Position numbers and translations under genes: made by a program
NCBI RefSeq assembly: GCF_000511955.1
Contig: NZ_AZSU01000002.1
Span: forward strand, 302,223 to 366,222
DNA length: 64,000 nucleotides
Direction: 5' to 3'
DNA from: [Clostridium] ultunense DSM 10521
GTDB lineage: Bacteria > Bacillota > Clostridia > Tissierellales > Tepidimicrobiaceae
Part shown: positions 1-7,991 of the stretch, in pieces
Numbering within the stretch: the first letter of the stretch is position 1
How the letters are laid out: each line of letters begins with the position of its first letter
The notes under the pieces: model-generated
The model's database searches: none
What the model was told of the DNA's origin: nothing
What the model saw: only the letters and a program-made list of their open reading frames with translations

Positions 1-806
1 TGGTAATAGGTTCCTATATGGTAATAAAGAATAATTTCCCCTCTATTACAAATGCTTATACAGAGGCATTTAAGGTTATTCCCGAACATTTTACACTACC
101 TGGGCCAAATGGTGTAGTTACATCAGCAGATTGGATTTCTAGGTGGGTTGTTATTACCATTGGAATGATGATGTTTCCTCATATAACTCTAAGGTTTTTT
201 TCTGGCCGCTCTTTAAAGGTTTTGAAATGGTCGTCGGTATTTTCCTCTATATATCTAACTTCTATATATGTATTTACACCTGCAATTGGATTTATAGGAA
301 ATATATTGTTTCCAAATATAGCTGCTCCTGATACTATATTTCCGGAAATGCTAATGGCTTATACTCCTATTGTATTTGCAGCTCTTGTAATATCTGGAGC
401 ATTAGCAGCATCTATGTCAACAGGAGACTCCCAGCTACATGCTGTTAGTAGTATGGTTTCTACCGATATTTATAAAAAACATATTAATCGAGAAGCAGAT
501 GAATATAAACAATATTGGATGGAGTATGTATATTTGGACAATATTAATAGATTTGCCCAGTTTGCTATGAGGGTCTGGGGGGTTGAACTAGATTTACAAG
601 ATCCTAGAAAAACAGCCCTTGAAGGCATTAAAAGAACAAAGGAATTTTTCAATAAAGTCGGCATGCCTACTAGTCTGGCTCAAGCAAATATTTCAAGGGG
701 TAGAATCGAAGAAATGGCTGAAAAATGTACGGAAGCAGGACCAATTGGTAGTTTTAAAAAGTTATATAAGGATGATGTGGTGAAAATTCTAGAAATGGCA
801 CTCTAG
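1..806 (+). pseudogene. Chimera: sodium/solute symporter (SSS) core fused to the C-terminus of an iron-containing alcohol dehydrogenase
   Basis: The open frame enters from the left edge (codons run in frame from position 3). The first ~165 residues are an SSS-family symporter: several hydrophobic segments and the family stretch ISGALAASMSTGDSQLHAVS, then STDIYK. From about residue 170 the protein switches to the tail of a butanol-dehydrogenase-type Fe-ADH (RFAQFAMRVWGVE, TALEGIKRTKEFFNKVGMPT, and an ending in DDVVKILEMAL). The switch lies near position 505-520 and keeps the frame. No natural family has this architecture, so I read it as a deletion that fused two neighbouring genes. The symporter lacks its last helices and the ADH lacks its nucleotide- and iron-binding parts, so neither activity should survive. 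Identity of both halves is confident; the exact junction is not. Confidence 0.8.
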
Positions 807-843
807 ATATAATAATTAGAATTAGTATTCAGGAGGGATTTAA

Positions 844-1887
844 ATGACAGTTGATAAGATGAGGTTCGCCGTTTTGACAAAAGCTAAGGTGGCAGAAGTG
901 CATGAAAGGCCTTTACCTGAAATTGGTGACTACCAGGTACTGGTAAAGCAGGAAGCTTGTAATATATGTACTACCGATTATGGACAATGGCTAGGCTTAA
1001 GGGAACATCAACCATATCCTATGGCTGGTGGCCACGAAGGTGCAGGCGTTATTGTAAAAAAGGGAGCTAAGGTTAGAGATGACCTAGAAATAGGGGACAA
1101 GGTGGCAATAGCTTATAATTATTGTGGGGAATGTGACCCTTGTAAATCAGGGGCTACAAGCGAATGTACTCAGGTAAAACATGAACCTTCAGAAGATGGA
1201 TACTATGGAAATTTTGGTTTTGCTGACTATTGTGTAAGAGATTCTAGAGTATTGATAAAGATGGGCAAAGATCTATCTTCTAGTGAAGCTGCTTTCCTAG
1301 AACCTTTAGCAACGGTAATAAAAGGCTTTAGAAAATTGAGGTTAAAACCATTGGAAACAGTTGTAATAATAGGGGCTGGAACCATGGGAGTTGTCAATGC
1401 CCAAGCTGCACGAGCCTATGGATGTCGTGTAATAATAACAGAGGTAATGGAAGATAAAGTAAAAGCAGCTAGAGATATGGGATTTGAAGTAGTAAATGCA
1501 AAGGAAAATGATCCGGTTAAGAAGGTAAGAGAGCTTACAAATGGTATTGGTGCAGATGCTGTAATTGTTGCAGTTGGGGTAAGCCAGGCAAATCAACAAG
1601 CTTTAGAAATGTTGAAAAGAGTAGAAGGAAGAATATTATTATTTGCAGCAGGATATCCGGTACCAAAGCTTGAAGTTGACTCAAACTATATACATTATAG
1701 GAAGATGGAATTAATCGGTACCTATGGAGCCGATATGCAGGATTTTATTATTTCTGCAAAATTGCTCAATGAAAAACTAGTAGATATGTCCAAGTTAGTT
1801 GAAGCTACTTTCCCCTTGGACAAGATTCAGGAGGCTTATGAAGTAGCAAGTGATCCTGCAAGCTATAGGGTAAGTGTATTATTATAA
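844..1887 (+). CDS. Zinc-dependent medium-chain alcohol/polyol dehydrogenase
   Basis: Member of the threonine/sorbitol dehydrogenase-like MDR superfamily, 347 aa, the normal length. Seen: the GHEGAG motif around residue 62 (catalytic zinc glutamate), the structural-zinc cysteines in CGECDPCKSGATSEC around residues 95-110, and a Rossmann loop GAGTMG near residue 177. It should oxidise or reduce a secondary alcohol or polyol with NAD(P) in the cytoplasm; the substrate cannot be read from sequence. The start is set by AGGAGGG 8 bases upstream. It follows the broken symporter/ADH chimera and is followed by a nagB scrap, so its original operon partners may have been lost. Confidence 0.85.
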   Translation: MTVDKMRFAVLTKAKVAEVHERPLPEIGDYQVLVKQEACNICTTDYGQWLGLREHQPYPMAGGHEGAGVIVKKGAKVRDDLEIGDKVAIAYNYCGECDPCKSGATSECTQVKHEPSEDGYYGNFGFADYCVRDSRVLIKMGKDLSSSEAAFLEPLATVIKGFRKLRLKPLETVVIIGAGTMGVVNAQAARAYGCRVIITEVMEDKVKAARDMGFEVVNAKENDPVKKVRELTNGIGADAVIVAVGVSQANQQALEMLKRVEGRILLFAAGYPVPKLEVDSNYIHYRKMELIGTYGADMQDFIISAKLLNEKLVDMSKLVEATFPLDKIQEAYEVASDPASYRVSVLL

Positions 1888-1898
1888 GTAGTAAAATA

Positions 1899-1979
1899 AC
1901 AACAAAATTACCAGCAAGTATGCTTTTATTACATCCCGATGTCATAGTTATTGTTGATGAGGAGGCATACAATAATTAA
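1899..1979 (+). pseudogene. nagB: Remnant of the C-terminus of glucosamine-6-phosphate deaminase
   Basis: The intergenic stretch after the dehydrogenase reads, in one frame up to a TAA at 1977-1979, KLPASMLLLHPDVIVIVDEE followed by AYNN. This resembles the conserved end of NagB-type deaminases (typically PAS.LQLHPNVTVIVDEEA). There is no start codon and the rest of the gene is absent. I take it as the 3' end of a deleted nagB. That would make sense beside the HPr gene, but the link is inference. The match rests on about 20 residues recognised by eye. Confidence 0.55.
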
Positions 1980-2003
1980 AACAAGGTTAAGGAGGAACAA
2001 ATA

Positions 2004-2267
2004 ATGTATAAAGAAAAAGTAACACTAAAAAACGAGACAGGTCTTCACGCTAGACCAGCAAGCTTGTTTGTAAAAGAGGCTGCTAGGTTTACATCTGGGA
2101 TAACTGTAATAAAAGATGATAAAGAATACAATGCAAAGAGTATTATGGGAATATTAAGCATGGGGGCAGGTAAGGGAGATACAATTTTAATTCAAGCTGA
2201 AGGAAGTGATGCTGAGGAAGCTGTAAAGGCATTGGTAAAATTAGTTGATGATAATTTCAATGAATAA
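2004..2267 (+). CDS. ptsH: Phosphocarrier protein HPr
   Basis: 87-aa phosphotransferase-system carrier. The phosphorylated histidine lies in TGLHARPA (His at about residue 15), and the regulatory serine region NAKSIMGILSMG (Ser about 46), the target of HPr kinase in Gram-positives, is intact. It moves phosphate from Enzyme I to sugar-specific EII proteins and, when Ser-phosphorylated, acts as co-repressor with CcpA. Start ATG with AAGGAGG spaced 8. No ptsI follows; a strong terminator comes directly after, so it is monocistronic or the last gene of its unit. Confidence 0.95.
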   Translation: MYKEKVTLKNETGLHARPASLFVKEAARFTSGITVIKDDKEYNAKSIMGILSMGAGKGDTILIQAEGSDAEEAVKALVKLVDDNFNE

Positions 2268-2299
2268 GATGGAAAGTCTGTCCATATATAGAAAGATAA

Positions 2300-2347
2300 A
2301 AGTTAAACCTAGCCAATGGTGCCGGATTGGCTAGGTTTAACTTTTTT
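2300..2347 (+). terminator. Strong Rho-independent terminator after ptsH
   Basis: An 18-bp near-perfect stem (AAGTTAAACCTAGCCAAT pairing with its complement) with an 8-nt loop, followed by a T run. It separates ptsH from the toxin-antitoxin pair. Confidence 0.9.
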
Positions 2348-2437
2348 AAAGCCAAAAAAATTTTATCCATTCCTTCTTTTATGGTATTATAATATTAGGA
2401 TATTTATGGAATCGAAAGTATATAGGGAAGTGATTAG

Positions 2438-2842
2438 ATGTTAAGTGAAAGCCAATTGGAAACCCTTAATAAAATATTTTCTAAACATAAGGTTGTAAAA
2501 GGGGCCTATCTATTTGGCTCTTATGCAGAGGGGAAAGAAAATAAATTTAGCGATCTAGATATAGGGATAATTTTAGATGAAGTCTATGAAAAAAACATAA
2601 AGATACAATTGTTAAAGGAACTATCTTATAATGGGTTTTGTAATGTAGATTTAGTTCTACTCAACGAAGCACCAACAATGATTGAGTTTGAAATTGTTAA
2701 GCATAATAAACTTATATACAGGAGAGAGGATTTTAATCATCCAGTTTACTTTTCTAATATAATAAGAAAAGGTCTGGATTTTAAACCATTGGTAAAGGTT
2801 CAAAGGAAATTTTATAAGGAGAGACTATTAAATGGTAAATAA
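2438..2842 (+). CDS. mntA: MntA-type nucleotidyltransferase antitoxin
   Basis: 134-aa minimal nucleotidyltransferase. The polymerase-beta-like motif FGSYAEGKENKFSDLDIG (residues ~27-44) carries the GS and D-x-D catalytic residues. In characterised HepT-MntA systems MntA neutralises HepT by adding AMP near the HEPN active site. The overlap with the next gene (11 nt) is the usual arrangement of such modules and supports the pairing. TA activity itself is inferred from family and context. Confidence 0.85.
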   Translation: MLSESQLETLNKIFSKHKVVKGAYLFGSYAEGKENKFSDLDIGIILDEVYEKNIKIQLLKELSYNGFCNVDLVLLNEAPTMIEFEIVKHNKLIYRREDFNHPVYFSNIIRKGLDFKPLVKVQRKFYKERLLNGK

Positions 2843-3248
2843 AGATATACTTTATAAGAGAATTGAGAGAGCACAGGAATATATTCTAATATTAAAAGAT
2901 ATAAGGGAGAATTTATCTTTAGAAGATTTCAAGAAGGATTTAATTATTCAAGGAAGTGTAGAAAGGTATCTTCATCTTACTATTGAGGCGCTTTTGGATA
3001 TAGGGAACCATATAATTGCTGATGAAGGATTAGGGAAAGTAGAAGTCTATAGTGATATAGCTAAAATATTATCTTTAAATAAGTATATAAATAAAGAACA
3101 AGAAGAAATTTTTGTGAAAATTATAGGCTTTAGAAATATATTAGTACATGATTATCTTAGTATAGACAAAGATATAGTATATGAAATACTTGAAAATGGT
3201 TTAGGAGATTTGGAGGATATCCTAAGAGAATTTGGTAAATTGCTGTAA
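2832..3248 (+). CDS. hepT: HepT-like HEPN ribonuclease toxin (DUF86)
   Basis: 138-aa all-helical HEPN protein. The catalytic R-x4-H-x-Y signature is visible as RNILVHDY (residues ~111-118), and the YLHLTIEALLDIGNHI helix is typical of the DUF86 family. Expected to be an RNase toxin controlled by the upstream MntA. Starts inside the mntA 3' end with GGAGAG upstream. Followed by a two-way terminator shared with the convergent deacetylase gene. Confidence 0.85.
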   Translation: MVNKDILYKRIERAQEYILILKDIRENLSLEDFKKDLIIQGSVERYLHLTIEALLDIGNHIIADEGLGKVEVYSDIAKILSLNKYINKEQEEIFVKIIGFRNILVHDYLSIDKDIVYEILENGLGDLEDILREFGKLL

Positions 3249-3273
3249 CGAGTTTCTAGTGTTTACTTAAGGG

Positions 3274-3311
3274 CTAAAGGGAACTAATCACTGTTGATTG
3301 GCTCCCTTTAG
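3274..3311. terminator. Bidirectional hairpin terminator
   Basis: The stem CTAAAGGGA...TCCCTTTAG with a second inner pairing of TAATCA with TTGATT lies between convergent genes. The A/T-rich flanks allow use from both sides. Confidence 0.75.
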
Positions 3312-3321
3312 AGATAAACTT

Positions 3322-4218
3322 TTATATATTTTCAATTCCATTTACAATTCTTTTAAACTTGCTTAAAGGGCTATGAGGGGATATGGCAAACCTTGGAAGA
3401 TCATATTTATCCGATTCCCTGGTAACATATCCAGCTTCTATGGTAAAGGCCATATCATATCCTGTTTGTTTTAAATACTGGATAGTATTTTCATTATATT
3501 TTCCATAAGGATAAGCAAAGTATTTAGCATCTACTAATTCCTTGCTTTTTATTAAATCCTGAAGGATAATTTCCTCTTCTGAGGATATTAGAAGTTTCTC
3601 ACCCTTATCATTTACATCATGCAGTTCATAGGTATGGCTTTCATAATCGAATACATCTTCGTATTTATATGCTTCATATATACTTAAAGATTGGGTGTCA
3701 CTAGGATCAAAGGGAACCTGAACACCATCTACCCTGTATCCTAACATAAATATGGTTCCTCTAAAATTATATTTTTGCATAATGGGATAAGCATATAGGG
3801 CATTGCTCAAATAACCATCATCAAAGGTAATAACTACAGTTTTTTCCGGTAGAGTAATTTCTCCCTCTAAAAAGGATTGCAATTCATCTAGAGTTGCAGT
3901 GTAATATTCATTTTCATATAAATAGTCCATTTGCTCTTCAAAGGCTTCCACCGATATAACACTACCGTTGTTAGACCAATTATATCTATCTATATCTTCT
4001 TGTTCTAGTATATGGTGGTACATTAGCACGGGAATTTTTTCGGCCTTCTTTTCGCTTAATCGATTCCTTAACTCTAGTATTTCCTTTCTTAACCTTATAC
4101 TGTGTTCTTTATGTAATTGGTATCTTCCTTCTGCAGTATTGTTTTCTCCATAGGCTGCAATTGGTGCCTGTACTACTAGTGTAATCATTATCAATAATAT
4201 TATTCCAAATCTTTTCAT
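3322..4218 (-). CDS. Secreted polysaccharide deacetylase
   Basis: NodB-homology (CE4) deacetylase, ~298 aa from the preferred ATG at 4218, which has AAGGAG upstream; an in-frame codon further up would add 11 residues before the signal peptide. Seen: an N-terminal hydrophobic signal segment (FGIILLIMITLVVQAPIAA), the VPVLMYHHI entry motif and the metal-binding TFDDGY motif. It probably removes acetyl groups from N-acetylglucosamine in peptidoglycan or an exopolysaccharide outside the cell. Monocistronic between two terminators. Confidence 0.85.
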   Translation of the reverse strand: MKRFGIILLIMITLVVQAPIAAYGENNTAEGRYQLHKEHSIRLRKEILELRNRLSEKKAEKIPVLMYHHILEQEDIDRYNWSNNGSVISVEAFEEQMDYLYENEYYTATLDELQSFLEGEITLPEKTVVITFDDGYLSNALYAYPIMQKYNFRGTIFMLGYRVDGVQVPFDPSDTQSLSIYEAYKYEDVFDYESHTYELHDVNDKGEKLLISSEEEIILQDLIKSKELVDAKYFAYPYGKYNENTIQYLKQTGYDMAFTIEAGYVTRESDKYDLPRFAISPHSPLSKFKRIVNGIENI

Positions 4219-4436
4219 GTATCTGCTCCTTCCTTGTCTAATGTAATACATATATTATATATTTTTTATGCCAGGCTGTAAATGAAAAAAAGCATAAAAG
4301 GATAGGTAATACATGGATTGATTCTTATGATTAAATTTACCTATACTAGCCTATTGAACTATAAATATAATCAATTTGTTTTAGAGGGAATCTTATCATA
4401 AAATTAATATGAGTAAATTCTAGGAGGTATTGAATA

Positions 4437-4898
4437 ATGACTAAAGAACAATTAGTTGAAGAGGTTAAAAAAGAAGCTGAAGGGTATTTTGAGCGAGGTG
4501 AGTTTTTCTGTTCAGAAGCTGTAGCTCAGACTATAAATAATCTTCTTGGCAAACCATATGATGATAAGATTGTAAAAATGGCTTCTGGCTTCCCAATAGG
4601 TATGGGAAAATCTGGCTGTTTATGTGGTGCAGTAAGTGGTGGGCAAATGGCCCTTGGAATGGTCTATGGCAGGGTTCATGGTGAACCTATGAATGAAAAG
4701 ATGTTCCCACTGGCTGCAGAATTACACGATTATATTAAAGAAGAATATGGTTCCACATGTTGTAGAGTTATGACTAGACAATGGGCAGGAGATAATTTCC
4801 AAAGTCCTGAAAGGAAGAAACATTGTATAGCTATAACAGGAAAAGTTGCAGAATGGATAGCAGAAAAATTAATTGAAGATGGACAAGTTGAATTATAA
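4437..4898 (+). CDS. C-GCAxxG-C-C family redox-type protein
   Basis: 153-aa member of the conserved C_GCAxxG_C_C family (PF09719-like). The family cysteines are all present: FFCSEAV, the pair in GCLCGAVSGG, CC in STCCRVMTR and the late HC. Function is not established; the cysteine set suggests metal or redox chemistry in the cytoplasm. Start ATG with AGGAGG 7 nt upstream. Single-gene unit ending at a shared terminator. Confidence 0.8.
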   Translation: MTKEQLVEEVKKEAEGYFERGEFFCSEAVAQTINNLLGKPYDDKIVKMASGFPIGMGKSGCLCGAVSGGQMALGMVYGRVHGEPMNEKMFPLAAELHDYIKEEYGSTCCRVMTRQWAGDNFQSPERKKHCIAITGKVAEWIAEKLIEDGQVEL

Positions 4899-4931
4899 AT
4901 AAACACCACTTAAATATTAGTGGTGTTTATT
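4899..4931. terminator. Bidirectional terminator between convergent genes
   Basis: Perfect 10-bp stem AAACACCACT / AGTGGTGTTT with an 8-nt AT loop and T/A-rich flanks on both sides. Confidence 0.85.
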
Positions 4932-4938
4932 TTATAGA

Positions 4939-5868
4939 TTATTTGGCAGTTTCAGTTTTAGAAAATAGGAATCCAATATACCTTAATAATACATAGAGTA
5001 CCATTATTACCGCCAAAACTTCTTCAAATTTTACTATATATTTTAATATAAATAATTCCTTTCCAGCATTAATCAAGAAGCCATTAGTTAATTTTATGGA
5101 TATTCCACTGATGACTAAAGGAAAAGTAAAGGCTGAATAACTTGGATAAAAGGGTAGTTTCAGCAGTTTAGGAAGTTGTAGTAATACGCAAAGTAAAGTA
5201 AACTGAGACAAAACTAATAATAACCAAACTATAAACATATTTTTATCTTGGAATGAATTCATGTATCCGGCTAAACAAAGGCTGGCTGGTGCAGCTAAAA
5301 TTACTATTGTTGGCAATGCTGGCTCTGGGATCTCTTTAACCCTTACAACCCTATATAGGACTATTGGCAGTAATATTAAATAGGATATAAAACCGAACCA
5401 GAACAATATTCGACCTATATTTCCCATCTCAAAGGCAGGGGCAGTTACAGACCCAACTACGATTCCAACGTATACGATATACCAACTGGGAAACACTTTC
5501 TTAATATTGAAATTAAATACATGTTTTCCTGTAAAATAAAGAATTAGAATAATGTGCAAGACTAATCCGATAACCCATATGCTAAAGGCCAATGAGGGCA
5601 TAAAAGGCTTAATATATGTAGCTATAAGCATAATCCCCATAGAAAGAGCAGGAAAAACACTGGCAACTACTGGGTTATTTAAGTCTTGGACTACTTTTTT
5701 TGGGTACTTTATGATTTTAATTAATATTAAAACTAAAAGGATCGCTGCCAGGACGCCAAAGACATTTCTGTAGATATTGCCATAGGATAGTACCAGATTA
5801 CCAGTAGCTGCTAAGGCTAACATTAAAGCTACAGCTGGTAATGGCAATTTTTTTACAATTTCCTTCAT
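4939..5868 (-). CDS. TDT/SLAC1-family transporter
   Basis: 309-aa integral membrane protein with about ten hydrophobic segments, resembling the tellurite-resistance/dicarboxylate transporter (TDT, TehA/SLAC1) family. Expected to move small anions across the membrane; the substrate is unknown. Start ATG at 5868 preceded by GGAGAG. The region immediately upstream contains degraded sequence. Family assignment is from overall membrane pattern and length, so moderately sure. Confidence 0.65.
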   Translation of the reverse strand: MKEIVKKLPLPAVALMLALAATGNLVLSYGNIYRNVFGVLAAILLVLILIKIIKYPKKVVQDLNNPVVASVFPALSMGIMLIATYIKPFMPSLAFSIWVIGLVLHIILILYFTGKHVFNFNIKKVFPSWYIVYVGIVVGSVTAPAFEMGNIGRILFWFGFISYLILLPIVLYRVVRVKEIPEPALPTIVILAAPASLCLAGYMNSFQDKNMFIVWLLLVLSQFTLLCVLLQLPKLLKLPFYPSYSAFTFPLVISGISIKLTNGFLINAGKELFILKYIVKFEEVLAVIMVLYVLLRYIGFLFSKTETAK

Positions 5869-6198
5869 CAGTACATCTCTCCTTTTTCTTAAATTTAAAT
5901 AATAGGGCTAATGTCTGCTAAGAACTTCTTCCCAGGATAGATTAGCATAGAATTGACAACAAATCCAATAAAGATTATCTATACTAAAAAGGGATTTTTA
6001 AAATATTCCCTATAGTAATAGGCTCTTAAACCTAGATGGTTTTTTAAACGTTTTTCCATGATTTCTCTATATTTTTCTAATTATAATACATCGTTAGGAA
6101 ATGGATTAAATATTAAAAAATACAAAATTATGGTATAATATATTTAGGCTTTATGAGGAGGGAAATAACCAGCCTATTTAGGGCTGGTTTTTCAAAAA
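5869..6198. other. Intergenic region with degraded coding traces
   Basis: No intact gene. On the minus strand, from an ATG at 6057-6059, a 26-codon run (MEKRLKNHLGLRAYYYREYF...) ends in a stop, and reading past it continues as a hydrophobic stretch (IIFIGFVVNSMLIYPG). This looks like a decayed membrane-protein gene. A hairpin (AACCAGCC...GGGCTGGTTTTT) lies near 6168-6193. The identity of the remnant is unknown. Confidence 0.4.
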
Positions 6199-6282
6199 AC
6201 AAGACATGCATTGCCAGTAGGATTATTAGCAGATTTAGCTGGTCTATTAACTGCTAACTACGTTTCTAGAATATTCTTTTAG
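6199..6282 (+). pseudogene. spmB: C-terminal remnant of spore maturation protein B
   Basis: In one frame ending at TAG 6280-6282 the DNA reads LPVGLLADLAGLLTANYVSR followed by IFF. This resembles the conserved end of SpmB (…GLLADLAGLxAxVxxCRLLF). There is no start and no upstream part, so only about 27 codons survive. It suggests a spore-forming ancestry and another deletion scar. Recognition is by eye on a short segment. Confidence 0.5.
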
Positions 6283-6301
6283 ATAGTATTGGAGGGTAGA
6301 A

Positions 6302-7234
6302 ATGATAAAACCAAAAGGGTTAAAAATTGGAGATACCATAGGGGTGGTTGCCCCTGCTAGCCCTACTACTATAGATAGGGTTGAAAAGGCATATGAAAAG
6401 CTAATTGAAATGGGCTTTAAGGTGATTATGGGGGAAAGCTGTTATTCAAATTATGGATACTTGGCAGGGACAGATGATGTAAGGGCAGAAGATTTGAATA
6501 AAATGTTTAAAAATCAGGAAATAGACGGAATCATATGTTTAAGAGGTGGATATGGGACACCGCGTATATTAGATTTGTTGGATTATGATTTAATTAAAAA
6601 TAATCCAAAAGTATTCATTGGATATAGCGATATAACAGCTTTACATATTGCCTTTAATAAATTGTCAACCTTAGTAACCTTCCATGGTCCTATGGTATCA
6701 TCGGATTTAATTGGAGAATTTAGTGAGTTTTCTAAGAAGAGTTTATACAACTCTATCTTAGAAGGAAAGTTTCAGCCAATTATAAAGGACCCGTTAGATG
6801 AAATAACAATCATAAATGGAGGAAAGGCAGAAGGGGCTATAATAGGTGGTAATCTATCTTTGATAACTAGCACCATTGGTACTCCTTATGAGATAGATTC
6901 AAAGGGGAAAATCCTATTTATTGAAGAAATAGGAGAAGAACCCTATAGAATAGATAGAATGCTTACCCAACTGAGATTATCAAAAAAATTAGAGGAAGCA
7001 GAGGGAATTATATTAGGAGATTTCAATAACTGTGTAGCTGAAAGTTCCGAATATGATGATTCCTTGACTTTAGAGGAAGTAATAGATCAAATAATAAAAC
7101 CCTTGGGAAAGGCAACCATATTTAATTTTAAAGCAGGCCATTGCGAGCCAACGGTTACTATTCCCTTTGGGGTAAAAGCAAAGCTTGATGCAGACAATAA
7201 AGTATTGACTTTATTGGAAAAGCCTATAGTATAG
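6302..7234 (+). CDS. LD-carboxypeptidase (S66 family, MccF/LdcA-like)
   Basis: 310-aa serine peptidase. Seen: the N-terminal GDTIGVVAPASP motif, CLRGGYGTPRILDLLDYD and the nucleophile-elbow GYSDITALH (Ser ~112), plus the late GHCEP histidine region, giving the Ser-Glu-His set of family S66. These enzymes cleave the L,D bond of murein tetrapeptides in the cytoplasm during peptidoglycan recycling, or give resistance to microcin C-type compounds. Start ATG with TTGGAGGG upstream. Confidence 0.85.
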   Translation: MIKPKGLKIGDTIGVVAPASPTTIDRVEKAYEKLIEMGFKVIMGESCYSNYGYLAGTDDVRAEDLNKMFKNQEIDGIICLRGGYGTPRILDLLDYDLIKNNPKVFIGYSDITALHIAFNKLSTLVTFHGPMVSSDLIGEFSEFSKKSLYNSILEGKFQPIIKDPLDEITIINGGKAEGAIIGGNLSLITSTIGTPYEIDSKGKILFIEEIGEEPYRIDRMLTQLRLSKKLEEAEGIILGDFNNCVAESSEYDDSLTLEEVIDQIIKPLGKATIFNFKAGHCEPTVTIPFGVKAKLDADNKVLTLLEKPIV

Positions 7235-7247
7235 ATTAATCATTGGA

Positions 7248-7272
7248 AAACCAGTCTTCAAGGACTGGTTTT
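7248..7272 (+). terminator. Rho-independent terminator
   Basis: Perfect 9-bp stem AAACCAGTC / GACTGGTTT followed by TTTT, directly after the carboxypeptidase gene. Confidence 0.9.
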
Positions 7273-7315
7273 TCTGTAGGTTTTTGGGGGAACTAAAAAA
7301 TTTTTAATAAAAAAC

Positions 7316-7370
7316 TTGACCATTGGTCATTTTAGTATTATAATGTTAACTATGAAATGACCAATGGTCA
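7316..7370 (+). promoter_or_regulatory. Promoter with two palindromic TetR operators
   Basis: A -35 TTGACC (7316-7321) and -10 TATAAT (7339-7344) with 17-bp spacing. A 13-bp palindrome TGACCATTGGTCA (7317-7329) covers the -35 box, and a second, TGACCAATGGTCA (7358-7370), lies downstream of the -10. This arrangement fits autorepression by the TetR protein encoded next. Confidence 0.85.
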
Positions 7371-7398
7371 TTTTCATTTTGTAAAAGGAGGTGTGTTT

Positions 7399-7980
7399 AT
7401 GGTATCTAAGGTTGAAATGAACAAAAGGAAGAAGGAGAACTCTTTCTATGAGGCTGCCTATGATCTATTTACTACTAAGGGAATCCATAATACAGCCATA
7501 AACGATATAGTGAAAAAAGCTGGAGTAGCTAAGGGCACTTTTTATTTGTATTTTAAGGATAAATACGATCTATTGGATAAGATAGTCCTAAATAAATCTG
7601 CCCATGTACTTTGTGAGGCAGTTAAATGTAATAAACTGAAAAGTTTTCATACTTTTGAAGAAGAACTTTTAAGTTTTGTAAACTATATAATAGAGTACTT
7701 TAAAGAGGATAACTTGCTTTTAAAGCTAATATATAAGAATCTATCTTGGGGCACTTTTAAAAAGGCCTATAAAGATTATGGAGAGATTCATGAAATATAT
7801 CAGATGTTTGAAAGAGGCTATGAAGGCTCTTCTACACCTAGAGATCAGGTAGAAAAGATTCTGTTTATGATAGTAGAACTGACAGGTTCCGTATGCTATA
7901 GTTGCATAATATTAAATGAACCTACCAACATAGATGAGATGAAACCTGTTCTATTTGATACTATTAAGAAGATGATTTAG
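7399..7980 (+). CDS. TetR-family transcriptional repressor
   Basis: 193 aa from ATG 7399, chosen because AAAGGAGG sits 7 nt upstream; the longer frame from 7357 would begin inside the operator. The N-terminal helix-turn-helix is clear (TAINDIVKKAGVAKGTFYLYF). The C-terminal half is a divergent ligand domain. It very likely represses its own operon, including the MMPL transporter and the repeat protein, and is released by an unknown hydrophobic inducer. Confidence 0.9.
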   Translation: MVSKVEMNKRKKENSFYEAAYDLFTTKGIHNTAINDIVKKAGVAKGTFYLYFKDKYDLLDKIVLNKSAHVLCEAVKCNKLKSFHTFEEELLSFVNYIIEYFKEDNLLLKLIYKNLSWGTFKKAYKDYGEIHEIYQMFERGYEGSSTPRDQVEKILFMIVELTGSVCYSCIILNEPTNIDEMKPVLFDTIKKMI

Positions 7981-7991
7981 GAGATGATTTT

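Noticed and set aside
7357-7398. Upstream start codon adding 14 residues to the TetR protein
   Set aside because: It lies within the second operator and lacks an RBS; ATG 7399 has AAAGGAGG at ideal distance.
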